Origin: a virus | Length of the DNA stretch: 28,167 nucleotides | Strand: one strand, 5' to 3' | IMG/VR virus record: IMGVR_UViG_3300042564_005881 | Span: 1-28,167 of that record | Shown here: piece after piece, positions 1 to 5,377 of the stretch | How the letters are laid out: each line of letters begins with the position of its first letter | Numbering within the stretch: the first letter of the stretch is position 1 | Notes under the pieces: generated by a model | Told to the model about the DNA's origin: nothing | What the model saw: the letters and a program-made list of their open reading frames with translations, nothing else | Databases searched by the model: none | Translations under genes and position numbers: made by a program

Positions 1-2
1 AT

Positions 3-86
3 TTAATGAATGGCAAACAATTCATAGAACGGTATGATACGCCATACTACTGTTCACCTTCCTCAGAATCTTATTGGAGTATGTAA
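3..86 (+). CDS. 3' end of an upstream phage gene (partial)
   Basis: The reading frame starting at base 3 is open from the window edge to a TAA at 84-86 and ends with residues CSPSSESYWSM. The ribosome binding site of the next gene (GGAG near 77-80) lies inside its last codons, the tight packing seen throughout the window. Only about 27 residues are visible. A methionine at base 6 could be an internal codon or a start, so the gene may begin outside the window. No function can be assigned. The call rests on the frame, the sensible amino-acid composition and the junction with the following gene. Confidence 0.4.
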   Translation, partial: LMNGKQFIERYDTPYYCSPSSESYWSM

Positions 87-88
87 TC

Positions 89-445
89 ATGGCATATATG
101 AATCAAGAAAAGAAAGCGGTTATTGCTGCCGCAATGAAACCAGTTTTGAAAAAATATGGCTTAAAGGCATCCTTGAGTGTACATAACCACTCCAGTATTT
201 CCGTGAATATTAAATCCGGACCAATTGACTTTGGCGGTGATAATGTTCAAGTGAATCCTTATTGGTTGGATGACCATTATAAAGATAAACCAAAAGCACT
301 TGCCGCTTTAAAAGAAATTAAAGAAGCATTGCTTGTTGCGGATTATTTTGATGAGTCGGATGCTCAGACTGATTATTTCCACACGGCATATTATTACCAT
401 ATCAATGTTGGAAAGTGGAACAAACCATATGTTATTAGCCAATAA
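89..445 (+). CDS. LPD29-like small phage protein
   Basis: A 118-residue soluble protein with the layout of the LPD29 family (large polyvalent protein-associated domain 29), small proteins found in phages and mobile elements. The visible hallmarks are an N-terminal MAYMNQ followed by a basic helix, a central segment SVHNHSSISVNIKSGPIDF, then VNPYW, and a C-terminal NVGKWNKPYV. The biochemical role of the family is unknown to me. I chose the ATG at 89 because GGAG sits about nine bases upstream. A TTG at 74 would add five residues but lacks a ribosome binding site. The gene overlaps the next one by 17 bases. Confidence 0.75.
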   Translation: MAYMNQEKKAVIAAAMKPVLKKYGLKASLSVHNHSSISVNIKSGPIDFGGDNVQVNPYWLDDHYKDKPKALAALKEIKEALLVADYFDESDAQTDYFHTAYYYHINVGKWNKPYVISQ

Positions 446-647
446 AATTAAATGGATTGCAACAGCAGTCACCCTTGGTGGTGCTCTGGCAACGACACTG
501 ATGCTGGATCCTATGAACATCTGGTTATTGAATCTTGGTGCCCTATTGTTTTTTGTATGGGGTTACATGATCCAGGATAAAGCAATTATGACCGTAAATT
601 TTGGTCTGATTATAATTTATGTTTTTGGTATTTTCTTTAGAATGTGA
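429..647 (+). CDS. small phage membrane protein
   Basis: A 72-residue hydrophobic protein with two to three predicted membrane helices (about residues 7-25, 28-45 and 52-70) and very short polar links. Small multi-helix inner-membrane proteins of this size are common accessory genes in T4-like phages; I recognise the type but not a function. The start at 429 overlaps the end of the preceding gene. Longer in-frame starts from 333 would be read through the preceding CDS and give an unlikely N terminus. There is no signal peptide or known motif. Confidence 0.6.
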   Translation: MLLANKIKWIATAVTLGGALATTLMLDPMNIWLLNLGALLFFVWGYMIQDKAIMTVNFGLIIIYVFGIFFRM

Positions 648-658
648 TGCAAGAATTG

Positions 659-678
659 CAAACGGCAAACACCGTTTG
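659..678 (+). terminator. short hairpin, possible weak terminator
   Basis: A perfect 7-bp inverted repeat (CAAACGG and CCGTTTG) with a 6-base loop lies between the membrane-protein gene and the next promoter. No run of T follows it, so efficient intrinsic termination is doubtful. It could instead be a transcript-end stabiliser. Confidence 0.25.
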
Positions 679-704
679 ATTCCTTGAAGTGAATACAATA
701 AGGC

Positions 705-733
705 TTGACAAGTGAAGCGAGAATCTATACAAT
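705..733 (+). promoter_or_regulatory. sigma70-type promoter
   Basis: TTGACA at 705-710, a 17-base spacer, and TACAAT at 728-733. The predicted transcript start is near 739-741, just ahead of the small basic ORF and its operon. It belongs to a recurring GCTTGACA promoter class in this window. Confidence 0.7.
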
Positions 734-756
734 GGCGGGTGTCCGGGCTGTGTGAT

Positions 757-876
757 ATAGCTAAACCTAGAAACCTTGTAGCTAAAGATTTACGAACACC
801 TAAGTATCGTATGAGAGTAGCTACCTCAAAGAAGGATTATAATCGCCAAATATTCAAAAAGGAAGAGTATGTCTAA
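757..876 (+). CDS. small basic phage protein, probable AUA start (ArfA-like motif)
   Basis: The frame encodes a highly basic protein of about 39 residues whose core reads NLVAKDLRTPKYRMRV followed by KKDYNR. This arrangement (basic, LR-x-P-x-YR-x-RV, then KK-x-Y-x-R) resembles small phage and bacterial proteins related to the N-terminal part of ArfA, the alternative ribosome-rescue factor. I recognise that likeness only loosely. The family-like N terminus (x-AKPRNLVAKDL) begins at an ATA codon at 757. There is no ATG before residue 19 of this frame. The alternative is a GTG at 739, which would place the start codon at the predicted transcript 5' end. No clear Shine-Dalgarno precedes either. 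The stop overlaps the next gene by 8 bases, as expected for a real gene. It could also be a gene that has lost its ATG. Confidence 0.5.
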   Translation: MAKPRNLVAKDLRTPKYRMRVATSKKDYNRQIFKKEEYV

Positions 877-1237
877 TAAAGAAACATTCGATGGTTTTTG
901 GTTCTTGCCATGTGATACTAATGGTTTGAAGCTTTCATTCTTTACCTTTAAGGAAGAGTATTCTGGAGGCACTACAATTGATAATAGCTCAAATGGAGAT
1001 ATGTATCATTTAGCTTTCTTTAAGGAGAATGAAGCGGGGATGCCAGAATTCAATGATTCGTTTGAAGCGATTCTTGGTGACCCACAGAACTATGTCAAAA
1101 ACTTAACTGGTACAGGACTATATGGTTGTGTTGTACGAAAAACAACAAAATCAGGTAAATGGTTTGAAGAGTACCTCACCTCGGTCACAGGTTCTGTTAT
1201 AATTGATGATCTGAAAAAAATTATTAATTCAAAATGA
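869..1237 (+). CDS. hypothetical phage protein, 122 aa
   Basis: The protein is soluble and slightly acidic, with many aromatic residues in the first half (FDGFWFLPC, FFTFKEEY) and no signal peptide or membrane helix. I do not recognise a family. GGAAGAG sits a few bases upstream of the ATG, inside the end of the preceding small gene, so the two are probably co-translated from the promoter at 705-733. The next gene follows after 10 bases. It looks like a typical single-domain phage accessory protein; nothing in it suggests a catalytic site. Confidence 0.7.
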   Translation: MSNKETFDGFWFLPCDTNGLKLSFFTFKEEYSGGTTIDNSSNGDMYHLAFFKENEAGMPEFNDSFEAILGDPQNYVKNLTGTGLYGCVVRKTTKSGKWFEEYLTSVTGSVIIDDLKKIINSK

Positions 1238-1247
1238 AGGAATAAAA

Positions 1248-1724
1248 ATGCCAAATTGGTGCAGTAATACAATTGAACTCAAAGGTGACAAGGAGTCTAT
1301 TGATGAATTTCAAAAGTTCCTTGATGAAAGCAATGGTAAAGATTGGTTTAATTTTTTCCTGCCAACTCCAGTTGAATTAAAAGAAGAAGGATGGTATGAT
1401 TGGAATGTTCAAAATTGGGGCTGCAAATGGAACTGTGATGCACAAGATTGGGAACTAAATGAAGACGGTACTTCCATATCATTCTGGTTTGATTCTCCAT
1501 GGGCACCGCCAATTGTTTTGTATGAGATGATTAGTGATAGTTACAATGTTGATGCACATTACCTTGAAGAGGGTATGGAGTTCGTTGGAAGATTCTGTGA
1601 AGGCTATGATGAATTTTACGAATACTCCGATGTGGATTCTTTAGATGATATTCCAGAAGAAATTCTTGAGCAATGGAATCTAAGGGAAAATTTAATGGAC
1701 CGAGAAGAGATGGAAGATGAATAA
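1248..1724 (+). CDS. Api92/YubB-like (DUF1281-type) protein
   Basis: A 158-residue acidic protein starting MPNWCSNTIELKGD, the signature of the Api92/YubB family with a ferredoxin-like fold found in phages and plasmids. The N-terminal half has NWCSN, a WFNFFLPTP segment and WNVQNWGCKWN. Then comes FWFDSPWAPP, where family members carry a similar SPWSPP motif. The C terminus (about 115-158) is a run of Glu and Asp. The molecular role of the family is not established. The protein shares the operon with the preceding gene, and its stop overlaps the next start by 8 bases. Confidence 0.75.
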   Translation: MPNWCSNTIELKGDKESIDEFQKFLDESNGKDWFNFFLPTPVELKEEGWYDWNVQNWGCKWNCDAQDWELNEDGTSISFWFDSPWAPPIVLYEMISDSYNVDAHYLEEGMEFVGRFCEGYDEFYEYSDVDSLDDIPEEILEQWNLRENLMDREEMEDE

Positions 1725-1914
1725 AATAGGTTTGTGGTTAATTCTGTTAGTTGCTATTGCAGCTCTTGGTCCGTTACTTGTAATTTGGTCTTTGAATACG
1801 ATTTTTGTGTTAGCAATTCCGTTCACATTAGAGGCTTGGGTGGCAGTAATCATTTTGGGTATGTTTTTACAGGGTAGTGGAATAAAATTTAATAGTGGAA
1901 AATCAAATGACTGA
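1717..1914 (+). CDS. two-helix phage membrane protein
   Basis: A 65-residue protein with two predicted membrane helices, about residues 5-25 and 38-56. It carries the segment GPLLVIWSLNTIF between them, which I recognise as a recurring feature of small T4-like phage membrane proteins of unknown function. The N terminus is short and the C-terminal tail is polar (SGIKFNSGKSND). The ATG lies inside the end of the upstream gene and the end overlaps the next start, consistent with translational coupling. Confidence 0.7.
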   Translation: MNKIGLWLILLVAIAALGPLLVIWSLNTIFVLAIPFTLEAWVAVIILGMFLQGSGIKFNSGKSND

Positions 1915-2209
1915 AAAAAAATTGACTTTTAGTACGAAAAGAGAAAAAGATTGGCTTCGGACTCTTCTGCACGAGAGTGTAGTTGGTATTACCTTCACCA
2001 AAAAAGATGGAAGTGAGCGCTTGATGAAGTGTACACTCTTGGAGTCAAAAATTCCAAGTGAATTTACACCCAAGGGATCGGAAAAAGCAAAATCTGATGA
2101 AGTTTTGCCGGTTTTTGATGTTGAAAATGACGGATGGCGAAGTTTCCGTTGGGATTCTATCACAAAAATTGAATTTTCTCTAGTTGGAGATGTTGGAGAT
2201 AAAAAATGA
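1907..2209 (+). CDS. small phage protein with SH3-like (DUF2693-type) pattern
   Basis: A 100-residue protein from the ATG at 1907; a GTG at 1895 would add four residues. The order of motifs, TFTKKDGSERLMKCTL, then PVFDVENDGWRSFRWDSI near the C terminus, is that of a common phage protein family with a small beta-barrel fold. I associate it with DUF2693-type proteins, whose role is unknown. The gene overlaps both neighbours and belongs to the run of short genes that starts at the 705 promoter. Confidence 0.65.
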   Translation: MTEKKLTFSTKREKDWLRTLLHESVVGITFTKKDGSERLMKCTLLESKIPSEFTPKGSEKAKSDEVLPVFDVENDGWRSFRWDSITKIEFSLVGDVGDKK

Positions 2210-2574
2210 GTAAAGACAAAGTTGAAAAAATGAAAAAAACAAAATTAGCTGCAATGAAGGCAACAAAAAAGTCAAAATTGAAGCGCTTTTCCGTGGAATC
2301 AGTAAGTTCATTTTATGAAGTGCATATTGTTCATGCAGAAAGCAAAGAACAGGCGAAGTTTATCGCCTCACAATCAGATTATAACGCATCAAAGTGGTTG
2401 GGGCAACAAACTTGCACAATTCGAGTGTGTGAAGATGCTGATTTGAGCCGTTTCAAAGAATTGGATGATTATTTCTTTGCCGGTTCAGCGACAGTTGATA
2501 CTGATGGTAACTTATACTACATGAAAGAAGATGGTAGTGTAAACGGCAACATGCCAATTACAAAAATATTTTAA
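2206..2574 (+). CDS. hypothetical phage protein with basic N-terminal tail
   Basis: A 122-residue protein. Residues 1-27 are almost all Lys, Met, Ala and Thr, a basic tail that could bind nucleic acid. The remainder is a compact domain with alternating hydrophobic residues (YEVHIVHAESKEQAKFIA, TCTIRVCEDA) that suggests an alpha/beta fold. I do not recognise the family. The start overlaps the stop of the preceding gene in an ATGA-type junction. The gene is the last of the operon before a new promoter and leader RNA. Confidence 0.6.
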   Translation: MSKDKVEKMKKTKLAAMKATKKSKLKRFSVESVSSFYEVHIVHAESKEQAKFIASQSDYNASKWLGQQTCTIRVCEDADLSRFKELDDYFFAGSATVDTDGNLYYMKEDGSVNGNMPITKIF

Positions 2575-2591
2575 TGTTGCCAAAATAGTGC

Positions 2592-2620
2592 TTGACTTTT
2601 ACTTAAAAAGCATATATAAT
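2592..2620 (+). promoter_or_regulatory. sigma70-type promoter of the leader RNA
   Basis: TTGACT at 2592-2597, a 17-base spacer, and a perfect TATAAT at 2615-2620. The upstream sequence CCAAAATAGTG is nearly repeated ahead of the promoter at 15114. The predicted transcript start is at about 2627, on the A of an ATG. Confidence 0.8.
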
Positions 2621-2626
2621 AGCAGC

Positions 2627-2752
2627 ATGAAAAATATTTATAAACATTTATCAACATCACTCTGTGTTAAGTTTGCAACAACATGGCCGGCGGATTATCG
2701 CTCACCAAGAAGTCAGACTCAAGCTTTTATTGTATTGGTAGGGGTTGTATAA
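2627..2752 (+). CDS. possible leader peptide, 41 aa
   Basis: The ATG lies six bases after the -10 box, so the message would be leaderless. The ORF runs 41 codons to a TAA at 2750-2752. Its stop comes immediately after the 5' arm (2740-2748) of the first hairpin of a downstream attenuator-like structure. That is where a terminating ribosome would block that arm. The peptide has no recognisable domain and ends in a hydrophobic stretch FIVLVGVV. It may be a regulatory peptide, or the whole region may be a non-coding leader; the sequence alone does not decide. Confidence 0.35.
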   Translation: MKNIYKHLSTSLCVKFATTWPADYRSPRSQTQAFIVLVGVV

Positions 2753-2814
2753 AGTTAGAATTTAGAAATCTAAAATTCAACAACCCCTAGTCCTAAAAGC
2801 TCTAGGGGTTTTTT
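2740..2814 (+). promoter_or_regulatory. attenuator-like pair of mutually exclusive hairpins with intrinsic terminator
   Basis: AGGGGTTGT (2740-2748) is perfectly complementary to ACAACCCCT (2780-2788). Between them is a second inverted repeat of GAATTTAGA type. CCCCTAG (2784-2790) is also complementary to CTAGGGG (2802-2808), which is followed by six Ts, a clear intrinsic terminator. Because CCCCTA can pair with either flanking TAGGGG copy, the two structures compete. This is the layout of transcription attenuators or riboswitch expression platforms. It precedes the DUF7448-like gene and the tRNA/SpeD region. Confidence 0.6.
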
Positions 2815-2870
2815 ATTGTTCTTTTACAATTTGAGCTCGCCGAATGTTTTAATGTTGTGAGGAAATAAAA

Positions 2871-3224
2871 ATGAATATAGAAAATATGGTTGGAAAGGTG
2901 TTCACTTCGGTGACACAAGATGGTTTTGAAATGGTGTTTGCGAATGCTACTGAAAAATTCTATTTCTTGCATTACCAAGATTGTTGTGAGTCAGTTTCGA
3001 TAGAAGATATCGTTGGCGAATTATCAGACTTAGAGGGTGAACCATTGCTGATTGCTGAAGAAGTATCAGGCGAAGCACCAGAAGAAGATTTAGACAATTA
3101 TGAGTCTCGTAGTTGGACATACTACAAATTTGCTACACGCAAAGGTTATGTTGATGTTCGTTGGTTAGGAGAATCAAATGGTTATTATTCCGAATCAGTA
3201 AATTTGAAACATGAGTTATTGTAA
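2871..3224 (+). CDS. DUF7448-like phage protein
   Basis: A 117-residue acidic protein with the motif order FLHYQDCCESVSIEDIVGEL, SWTYYKFATRKGYVDVRWLGESNGYYSESV, which I recognise as a widespread phage family (DUF7448). The function is unknown; the double Cys and the conserved aromatic strand suggest a small beta-rich fold. GAGGAAATAAAA precedes the ATG. It is the first gene after the attenuator-like leader, so its expression, and possibly that of the tRNAs just downstream, may depend on read-through there. The tRNA-Trp gene starts four bases after its stop. Confidence 0.75.
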   Translation: MNIENMVGKVFTSVTQDGFEMVFANATEKFYFLHYQDCCESVSIEDIVGELSDLEGEPLLIAEEVSGEAPEEDLDNYESRSWTYYKFATRKGYVDVRWLGESNGYYSESVNLKHELL

Positions 3225-3228
3225 GAAT

Positions 3229-3303
3229 ATGCCCTTGTTCTAATGGCAAGATGCGGGTCTCCAAAACCCTGCGATGGGAGTTCGAATCTCTCAGGTTATG
3301 CCA
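3229..3303 (+). tRNA. tRNA-Trp (CCA)
   Basis: The anticodon loop CTCCAAA gives anticodon CCA. The T arm GGGAG-TTCGAAT-CTCTC and the sequence around the anticodon closely match E. coli tRNA-Trp. Discriminator G and CCA are encoded. The acceptor stem (ATGCCCT with AGGTTAT) has one C-U mismatch and a G-U pair, the D stem is weak, and the base of the anticodon stem is mismatched, so the tRNA is somewhat degenerate. Confidence 0.85.
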
Positions 3304-3307
3304 ATGT

Positions 3308-3381
3308 GGGGTTAAAGCTTTAAGGTGAAGCAACGGACTTTTAATCCGTAGAAAAGGGATCGTTACCCTTTAGCCCTACCA
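3308..3381 (+). tRNA. tRNA-Lys (UUU)
   Basis: Acceptor GGGGTTA pairs with TAGCCCT. The anticodon stem ACGGA/TCCGT encloses CTTTTAA, so the anticodon is TTT. The T stem AAGGG/CCCTT has an unusual loop, ATCGTTA. Discriminator A and CCA are encoded. It starts four bases after tRNA-Trp. Confidence 0.9.
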
Positions 3382-3387
3382 AGTTTT

Positions 3388-3458
3388 TTCGGGTTAGTTT
3401 AATGGTAAAATTCATGCTTTGGGAGCATGTGTCGAAAGTTCGATTCTTTCACCCGAGA
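3388..3458 (+). tRNA. tRNA-Pro (UGG)
   Basis: Acceptor TTCGGGT pairs with ACCCGAG over 7 bp with a U1-G72 wobble. The anticodon stem CATGC/GCATG encloses TTTGGGA, so the anticodon is TGG. The T arm is GAAAG-TTCGATT-CTTTC. The discriminator is A. CCA is not encoded (CAC follows), so the tail would need to be added. Confidence 0.88.
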
Positions 3459-3478
3459 CACAAATAAGCAAAAAGTAC

Positions 3479-3552
3479 GCCCTTTTAGTTTAATGATAAA
3501 ACGACTGTTTTGTAATCAGTTGATGGCAGTTTGATTCTGTCAAGGGGCACCA
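3479..3552 (+). tRNA. tRNA-Thr (UGU)
   Basis: Acceptor GCCCTTT pairs with AAGGGGC. The anticodon loop TTTGTAA gives anticodon TGT, with surroundings like E. coli tRNA-Thr(UGU). The T stem is GGCAG/CTGTC. Discriminator A and CCA are encoded. Its 3' end plus eight downstream bases are duplicated at 4167-4183. Confidence 0.9.
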
Positions 3553-3560
3553 ATAATTAT
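3544..3560 (+). repeat. 17-bp direct repeat, left copy (tRNA-Thr 3' end)
   Basis: GGGGCACCAATAATTAT covers the acceptor strand and CCA of tRNA-Thr plus the following eight bases. An identical copy lies at 4167-4183. The two copies bracket the phosphoesterase gene. Confidence 0.85.
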
Positions 3561-3571
3561 AGGAGTTTATT

Positions 3572-4138
3572 ATGCCAAGTGTATATCTAGTATCTGATAC
3601 CCACTATGGGCATCTTGGTGTATGTAAATTCACAAGAAATGACGGAGTGACAAAATTAAGACCATGGGATAGTCCTGAAGAAATGGATGAAGAAATGGTT
3701 AAGAGATGGAACGAAACAGTTAAACCAAATGATAAAGTATATCATCTTGGGGATGTTGTTATTAACCGCAAGGCTATGGGGATTATGCGTAGACTGAACG
3801 GTGATAAAGTTTTGATTCGTGGTAACCATGATATCTTTCGTGATGATGAATACAGGGAACATTTTCGTGAGCTTCGTGCATATCATGTAATGAACGGAAT
3901 GATTCTGTCTCATATTCCAATTCATCCAGAAAGTCTTGGAAGATTTGGAACAAACATTCACGGACACACACATGCAAATCGTGTGATGAATGGTGAAGTA
4001 ATTGATGTTCGTTATCATTGTGTTTGTGTTGAACAAACAGATTTTAGACCTATTCTTTTTGAAGATGTCATTAAACTAATCAAAGAAGAAGGCGGTGAGG
4101 CTAATTTTCGTAATGGAAATGGACCGACAATTGATTGA
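3572..4138 (+). CDS. calcineurin-like metallophosphoesterase
   Basis: A 188-residue member of the metallophosphoesterase superfamily, binuclear-metal enzymes that hydrolyse phosphodiesters or phosphomonoesters. The metal-binding series is complete: D9 and H11 (SDTHYGH), D61 (LGD), N85-H86-D87 (RGNHD), H114 (LSHIP) and H132/H134 (HGHTH). The substrate cannot be read from the sequence; nucleic-acid or nucleotide substrates are common in phage members. AGGAG precedes the start. The gene sits alone inside the tRNA cluster between copies of the tRNA-Thr 3' end, which suggests it was inserted there as a unit. It is unrelated in length and surroundings to the second phosphoesterase at 8902-9846. Confidence 0.88.
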   Translation: MPSVYLVSDTHYGHLGVCKFTRNDGVTKLRPWDSPEEMDEEMVKRWNETVKPNDKVYHLGDVVINRKAMGIMRRLNGDKVLIRGNHDIFRDDEYREHFRELRAYHVMNGMILSHIPIHPESLGRFGTNIHGHTHANRVMNGEVIDVRYHCVCVEQTDFRPILFEDVIKLIKEEGGEANFRNGNGPTID

Positions 4139-4148
4139 TGCCTCCGAG

Positions 4149-4174
4149 AGTCCAAGAGTTTTGATTGGGGCACC
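4149..4174 (+). pseudogene. tRNA 3'-end relic
   Basis: AGTTTTGATT followed by GGGGCACCA aligns with the T loop and acceptor/CCA end of tRNA-Thr (AGTTTGATT ... GGGGCACCA), with the intervening T-stem and acceptor bases missing. No anticodon arm can be formed upstream. It appears to be the remnant left by a duplication or insertion event. Confidence 0.5.
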
Positions 4175-4183
4175 AATAATTAT
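4167..4183 (+). repeat. 17-bp direct repeat, right copy
   Basis: Identical to 3544-3560. The identity extends eight bases past the CCA, so it reflects duplication of DNA rather than conservation of a tRNA end. Confidence 0.85.
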
Positions 4184-4216
4184 TTTCGTAACATAACTTA
4201 AAAGGAGAAACAAACA

Positions 4217-4573
4217 ATGAACTACTGGGGTGAACATTTAATTTTGGATTGTGCTGGTGGAAATGATAACATCAAAGACCGTCAAAGTGTGTATAATTTC
4301 GTAAAGGAGTTAGTGCCTGCAATTGATATGAAGGCATTTGGTGAACCTTTGATCGAACACTTTGCTGCACATGCTGAAGACAAGGCAGGATTTTCTCTGG
4401 TGCAATTGATTGAGACTTCTTGCATTACTGCTCACTTTGTAAATTCCTGTGGTGATTTCTATCTGGATATTTTCTCATGCAAGCACGTTGATGAAAAGAT
4501 TGCCATTGAGATTGTCAACAAGTATTTTGCACCCAAGACAATCAAGAAGCACTTTCTAACACGACAAGCTTAG
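4217..4573 (+). CDS. speD: S-adenosylmethionine decarboxylase-like protein
   Basis: A 118-residue protein resembling the prokaryotic AdoMet decarboxylase proenzyme (SpeD), which self-cleaves to create a pyruvoyl group. It makes decarboxylated AdoMet, the aminopropyl donor for spermidine. Visible landmarks: N-terminal WGEHLILDC, the segment IETSCITAH, and LDIFSCK. Ser68, His73 and Cys88 keep the spacing of the processing Ser63, His68 and Cys83 of the Thermotoga enzyme. The usual His after the Ser is replaced by Cys69. Similar speD genes occur in cyanophages as auxiliary metabolic genes. AAGGAG precedes the ATG. The gene lies between tRNA genes. No spermidine synthase gene is visible here. Confidence 0.75.
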   Translation: MNYWGEHLILDCAGGNDNIKDRQSVYNFVKELVPAIDMKAFGEPLIEHFAAHAEDKAGFSLVQLIETSCITAHFVNSCGDFYLDIFSCKHVDEKIAIEIVNKYFAPKTIKKHFLTRQA

Positions 4574-4593
4574 TATAATCGATTTAGGTTTAC

Positions 4594-4667
4594 GCCCTCC
4601 TACTCCAATTGGTAGAGAGAACGGTCTTAGAAGCCGTGAAGTCTCAGTTCGAATCTGAGGGAGGGCA
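4594..4667 (+). tRNA. tRNA with anticodon UAG (Leu), short variable loop
   Basis: A perfect 7-bp acceptor (GCCCTCC/GGAGGGC). The anticodon stem ACGGT/GCCGT encloses CTTAGAA, so the anticodon is TAG, which reads Leu CUA/CUG codons. The T arm is CTCAG-TTCGAAT-CTGAG. The discriminator is A and CCA is not encoded. The variable region is only GAAGT, whereas bacterial Leu tRNAs normally carry a long variable arm, so the charged amino acid is uncertain. Confidence 0.8.
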
Positions 4668-4675
4668 TTAAATTT

Positions 4676-4750
4676 CTGGCGTTAGTATAATGGATAATAC
4701 CGTAGGTTTCTACCCTTCTAATGGGAGTTCGATTCTCTCACGCTGGACCA
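4676..4750 (+). tRNA. tRNA-Arg (UCU)
   Basis: Acceptor CTGGCGT pairs with ACGCTGG, including U2-G71 and G3-U70 wobbles. D stem GTAT/ATAC. The anticodon stem GTAGG/CCTTC has one mismatch and encloses TTTCTAC, so the anticodon is TCT. The T arm is GGGAG-TTCGATT-CTCTC. Discriminator A and CCA are encoded. Confidence 0.85.
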
Positions 4751-4897
4751 AATTTTATAATGTCATAAAAAACATGTAGCTGAGGATTCTCCGACAGCAG
4801 AACTAACTAAATATGCTAGTTATTGAATTATTTCATGGTTATTGATTGATTTTTGTGATGCAAGGGATTATACAAACAATCAAGGAAAAAAACAACC

Positions 4898-5374
4898 ATG
4901 AAAAAAATCTTAGCATTTGCCGCTATGATTTCGTTATGTGCATCAACATTGGCTCAAGCAGAGCCAATCGTTACTGATTCAACTTCCAGAAGTATAACCG
5001 ACTCTACGTCAAACAGCACAACAACAGTAAAGTCACCTCCACCAACAGCAGTTGCACCAGCAGTTACAATTATTAATTCGGATGTTTGTGCTGTTGGTAT
5101 ATCTGGTGCTGCTCAAACTCAAATTTTAGGTATCAGTTTTGCTGCTACCATGGTTGATAAAAACTGTGAAAGGCTTAAACTTGCTCGTGGCATTTACGAC
5201 ATGGGTATGAAAGTTGCCGCTGTTGCCGTTATGTGTCAGGATGAAAGAGTATTCTCTGCCATGATGAACGCAGGAACTCCATGTCCTATTGACGGTAAGA
5301 TAGGTGAAGCTGCTAAAGAAATTTGGGCAGCAGATCCTAAGCGTCAACCACAAAAAGTTAAAAGTCAGGAATAA
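4898..5374 (+). CDS. exported protein, first gene of an envelope cassette
   Basis: A 158-residue protein with a clear signal peptide (MKKILAFAAMISLCASTLAQA, cleavage about after residue 21). A low-complexity Ser/Thr stretch (about 25-45) and a PPP segment follow. The folded part (about 60-135) contains VCAVGISGAAQTQILGISF, NCERLKLARGIYDMGMKVAAVAVMCQD and GTPCP. Four Cys in the folded part may form disulfides. I have seen similar proteins in aquatic T4-like phages, but no function is established. The next gene begins three bases after the stop. The location is probably periplasmic or virion-associated. Confidence 0.65.
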   Translation: MKKILAFAAMISLCASTLAQAEPIVTDSTSRSITDSTSNSTTTVKSPPPTAVAPAVTIINSDVCAVGISGAAQTQILGISFAATMVDKNCERLKLARGIYDMGMKVAAVAVMCQDERVFSAMMNAGTPCPIDGKIGEAAKEIWAADPKRQPQKVKSQE

Positions 5375-5377
5375 TCA

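Noticed and set aside
702-733. T4 MotA box in the GCTTGACA promoters
   Set aside because: A MotA box (TGCTTTA-like) should end about 12 bases before the -10; here the TGCTTGA lies at the normal -35 distance of 17.
2634-2641. TATTTATA as a minus-strand late promoter
   Set aside because: It reads TATAAATA on the minus strand but no minus-strand gene follows; it lies inside the leader RNA and is likely chance in AT-rich DNA.
4684-4692. TAGTATAATGG as a promoter -10
   Set aside because: It is the D-arm region of tRNA-Arg and has no -35 box.
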